Assembly: GCA_028686565.1 (NCBI GenBank)
Contig: JAQUBU010000126.1
Coordinates: forward strand, 1-6,716
Length of the DNA: 6,716 bases
Reading direction: 5' to 3'
DNA from: Syntrophomonadaceae bacterium
GTDB lineage: Bacteria > Bacillota > Syntrophomonadia > Syntrophomonadales > Syntrophomonadaceae
Part shown: positions 6,658 through 6,716 of the stretch, piece after piece
How the letters are laid out: the number at the start of each line of letters is the position of its first letter
Numbering within the stretch: position 1 is the first letter of the stretch
Notes under the pieces: model-generated
Databases searched by the model: none
What the model saw: only the letters and a program-made list of their open reading frames with translations
What the model was told of the DNA's origin: nothing
Position numbers and translations under genes: made by a program

Positions 6658-6681
6658 TTCAAGTATGATCTCCGACACCAA
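6658..6681 (+). repeat. attR: right copy of the tRNA 3'-end repeat
   Basis: TTCAAGT (6658-6664), four differing bases (ATGA), then the exact 13 bases TCTCCGACACCAA (6669-6681) repeat the tRNA segment 187-210 in the same orientation. No other part of a tRNA is present here, so it is not a gene. Bases before 6669 should be element-derived and bases after it host-derived. A specified 13-mer is not expected by chance in a window of this size. Confidence 0.78.
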
Positions 6682-6686
6682 AAATG

Positions 6687-6698
6687 CCTATATATAGG
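6687..6698. repeat. 12-bp palindrome in the right host flank
   Basis: CCTATATATAGG is self-complementary and starts 6 bp past attR, where the sequence right after the tRNA would have been before integration. It has no loop and only three T residues shortly after, so a terminator role is doubtful. Confidence 0.3.
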
Positions 6699-6716
6699 AC
6701 TTTACGAGTAATGCTT

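Larger units (their letters stand above)
198..6681. mobile_element. Decayed integrative element in tRNA-Leu, about 6.47 kb
   Basis: The bounds are the exact 13-bp repeat TCTCCGACACCAA at 198-210 and 6669-6681. The contents are, in order: a large serine recombinase lacking its catalytic domain, an orphan 138-residue gene, an IS3-family transposase fragment, and a DUF2339/DUF3999 operon. No replication, conjugation, phage structural or excisionase gene is visible, so I read it as a reduced genomic island rather than an intact prophage or conjugative element. With a defective recombinase it should be immobile unless helped in trans. Serine recombinases use tRNA sites less often than tyrosine recombinases, but the short core and the recombinase gene crossing attL both support this assignment. 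An alternative is that the right repeat is a relic of an older event and the true boundary lies elsewhere. Confidence 0.7.

Noticed and set aside
1..6716. CRISPR array, toxin-antitoxin pair or phage structural genes
   Set aside because: No regularly spaced repeats and no small paired genes with such motifs were seen; the recognisable genes are recombinase and transposase remnants and the DUF2339-DUF3999 pair.

Overview
The window reads as a small, decayed integrative element sitting in the 3' end of a tRNA-Leu(GAG) gene of a low-to-mid GC Gram-positive bacterium. A clostridial Bacillota lineage is my best guess. The support is a consensus sigma-A-type promoter, strong AGGAGG-type ribosome binding sites, GTG/TTG starts, U-tailed intrinsic terminators and a Clostridia-like large serine recombinase. 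The genus cannot be fixed from the sequence alone.

Left flank (1-209): host DNA with a perfect-consensus promoter (35-63) and an intact tRNA-Leu(GAG) with encoded CCA (125-209). The tRNA 3' end, from the T-loop to one base past CCA (187-210), recurs imperfectly at 6658-6681. It matches at 20 of 24 positions, the last 13 without mismatch. These copies are the likely attL and attR of an element of about 6.47 kb. The element begins with a minus-strand large serine recombinase (188-1366) whose last codons are the antisense of the tRNA 3' end. The recombinase has lost its whole N-terminal catalytic domain, so the element is probably stranded. A plus-strand intrinsic terminator (269-304) lies inside the recombinase coding sequence about 60 bp past the tRNA and could end the tRNA transcript.

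Middle (1367-2692): a self-contained minus-strand gene for an unrecognised 138-residue protein with its own promoter element, Shine-Dalgarno sequence and terminator, then a frameshifted fragment of an IS3-family transposase. After that comes a gene-poor stretch holding a large inverted repeat, a strong plus-strand terminator and possible promoters.

Right part (2693-6480): a two-gene plus-strand operon overlapping by one base. The first gene encodes a very hydrophobic DUF2339-family membrane protein with a long N-terminal coiled coil. The second encodes a DUF3999-family exported protein with one C-terminal membrane anchor. These families are known to occur side by side and probably act together in the cell envelope; their function is unknown. 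The operon appears to be the main cargo. About 180 bp of AT-rich DNA with short palindromes separates it from attR, and the last 35 bases are the other host flank.

Most notable: the att repeat is arranged so that the recombinase reading frame would keep exactly the same length and stop codon position whether the element is integrated or circular.
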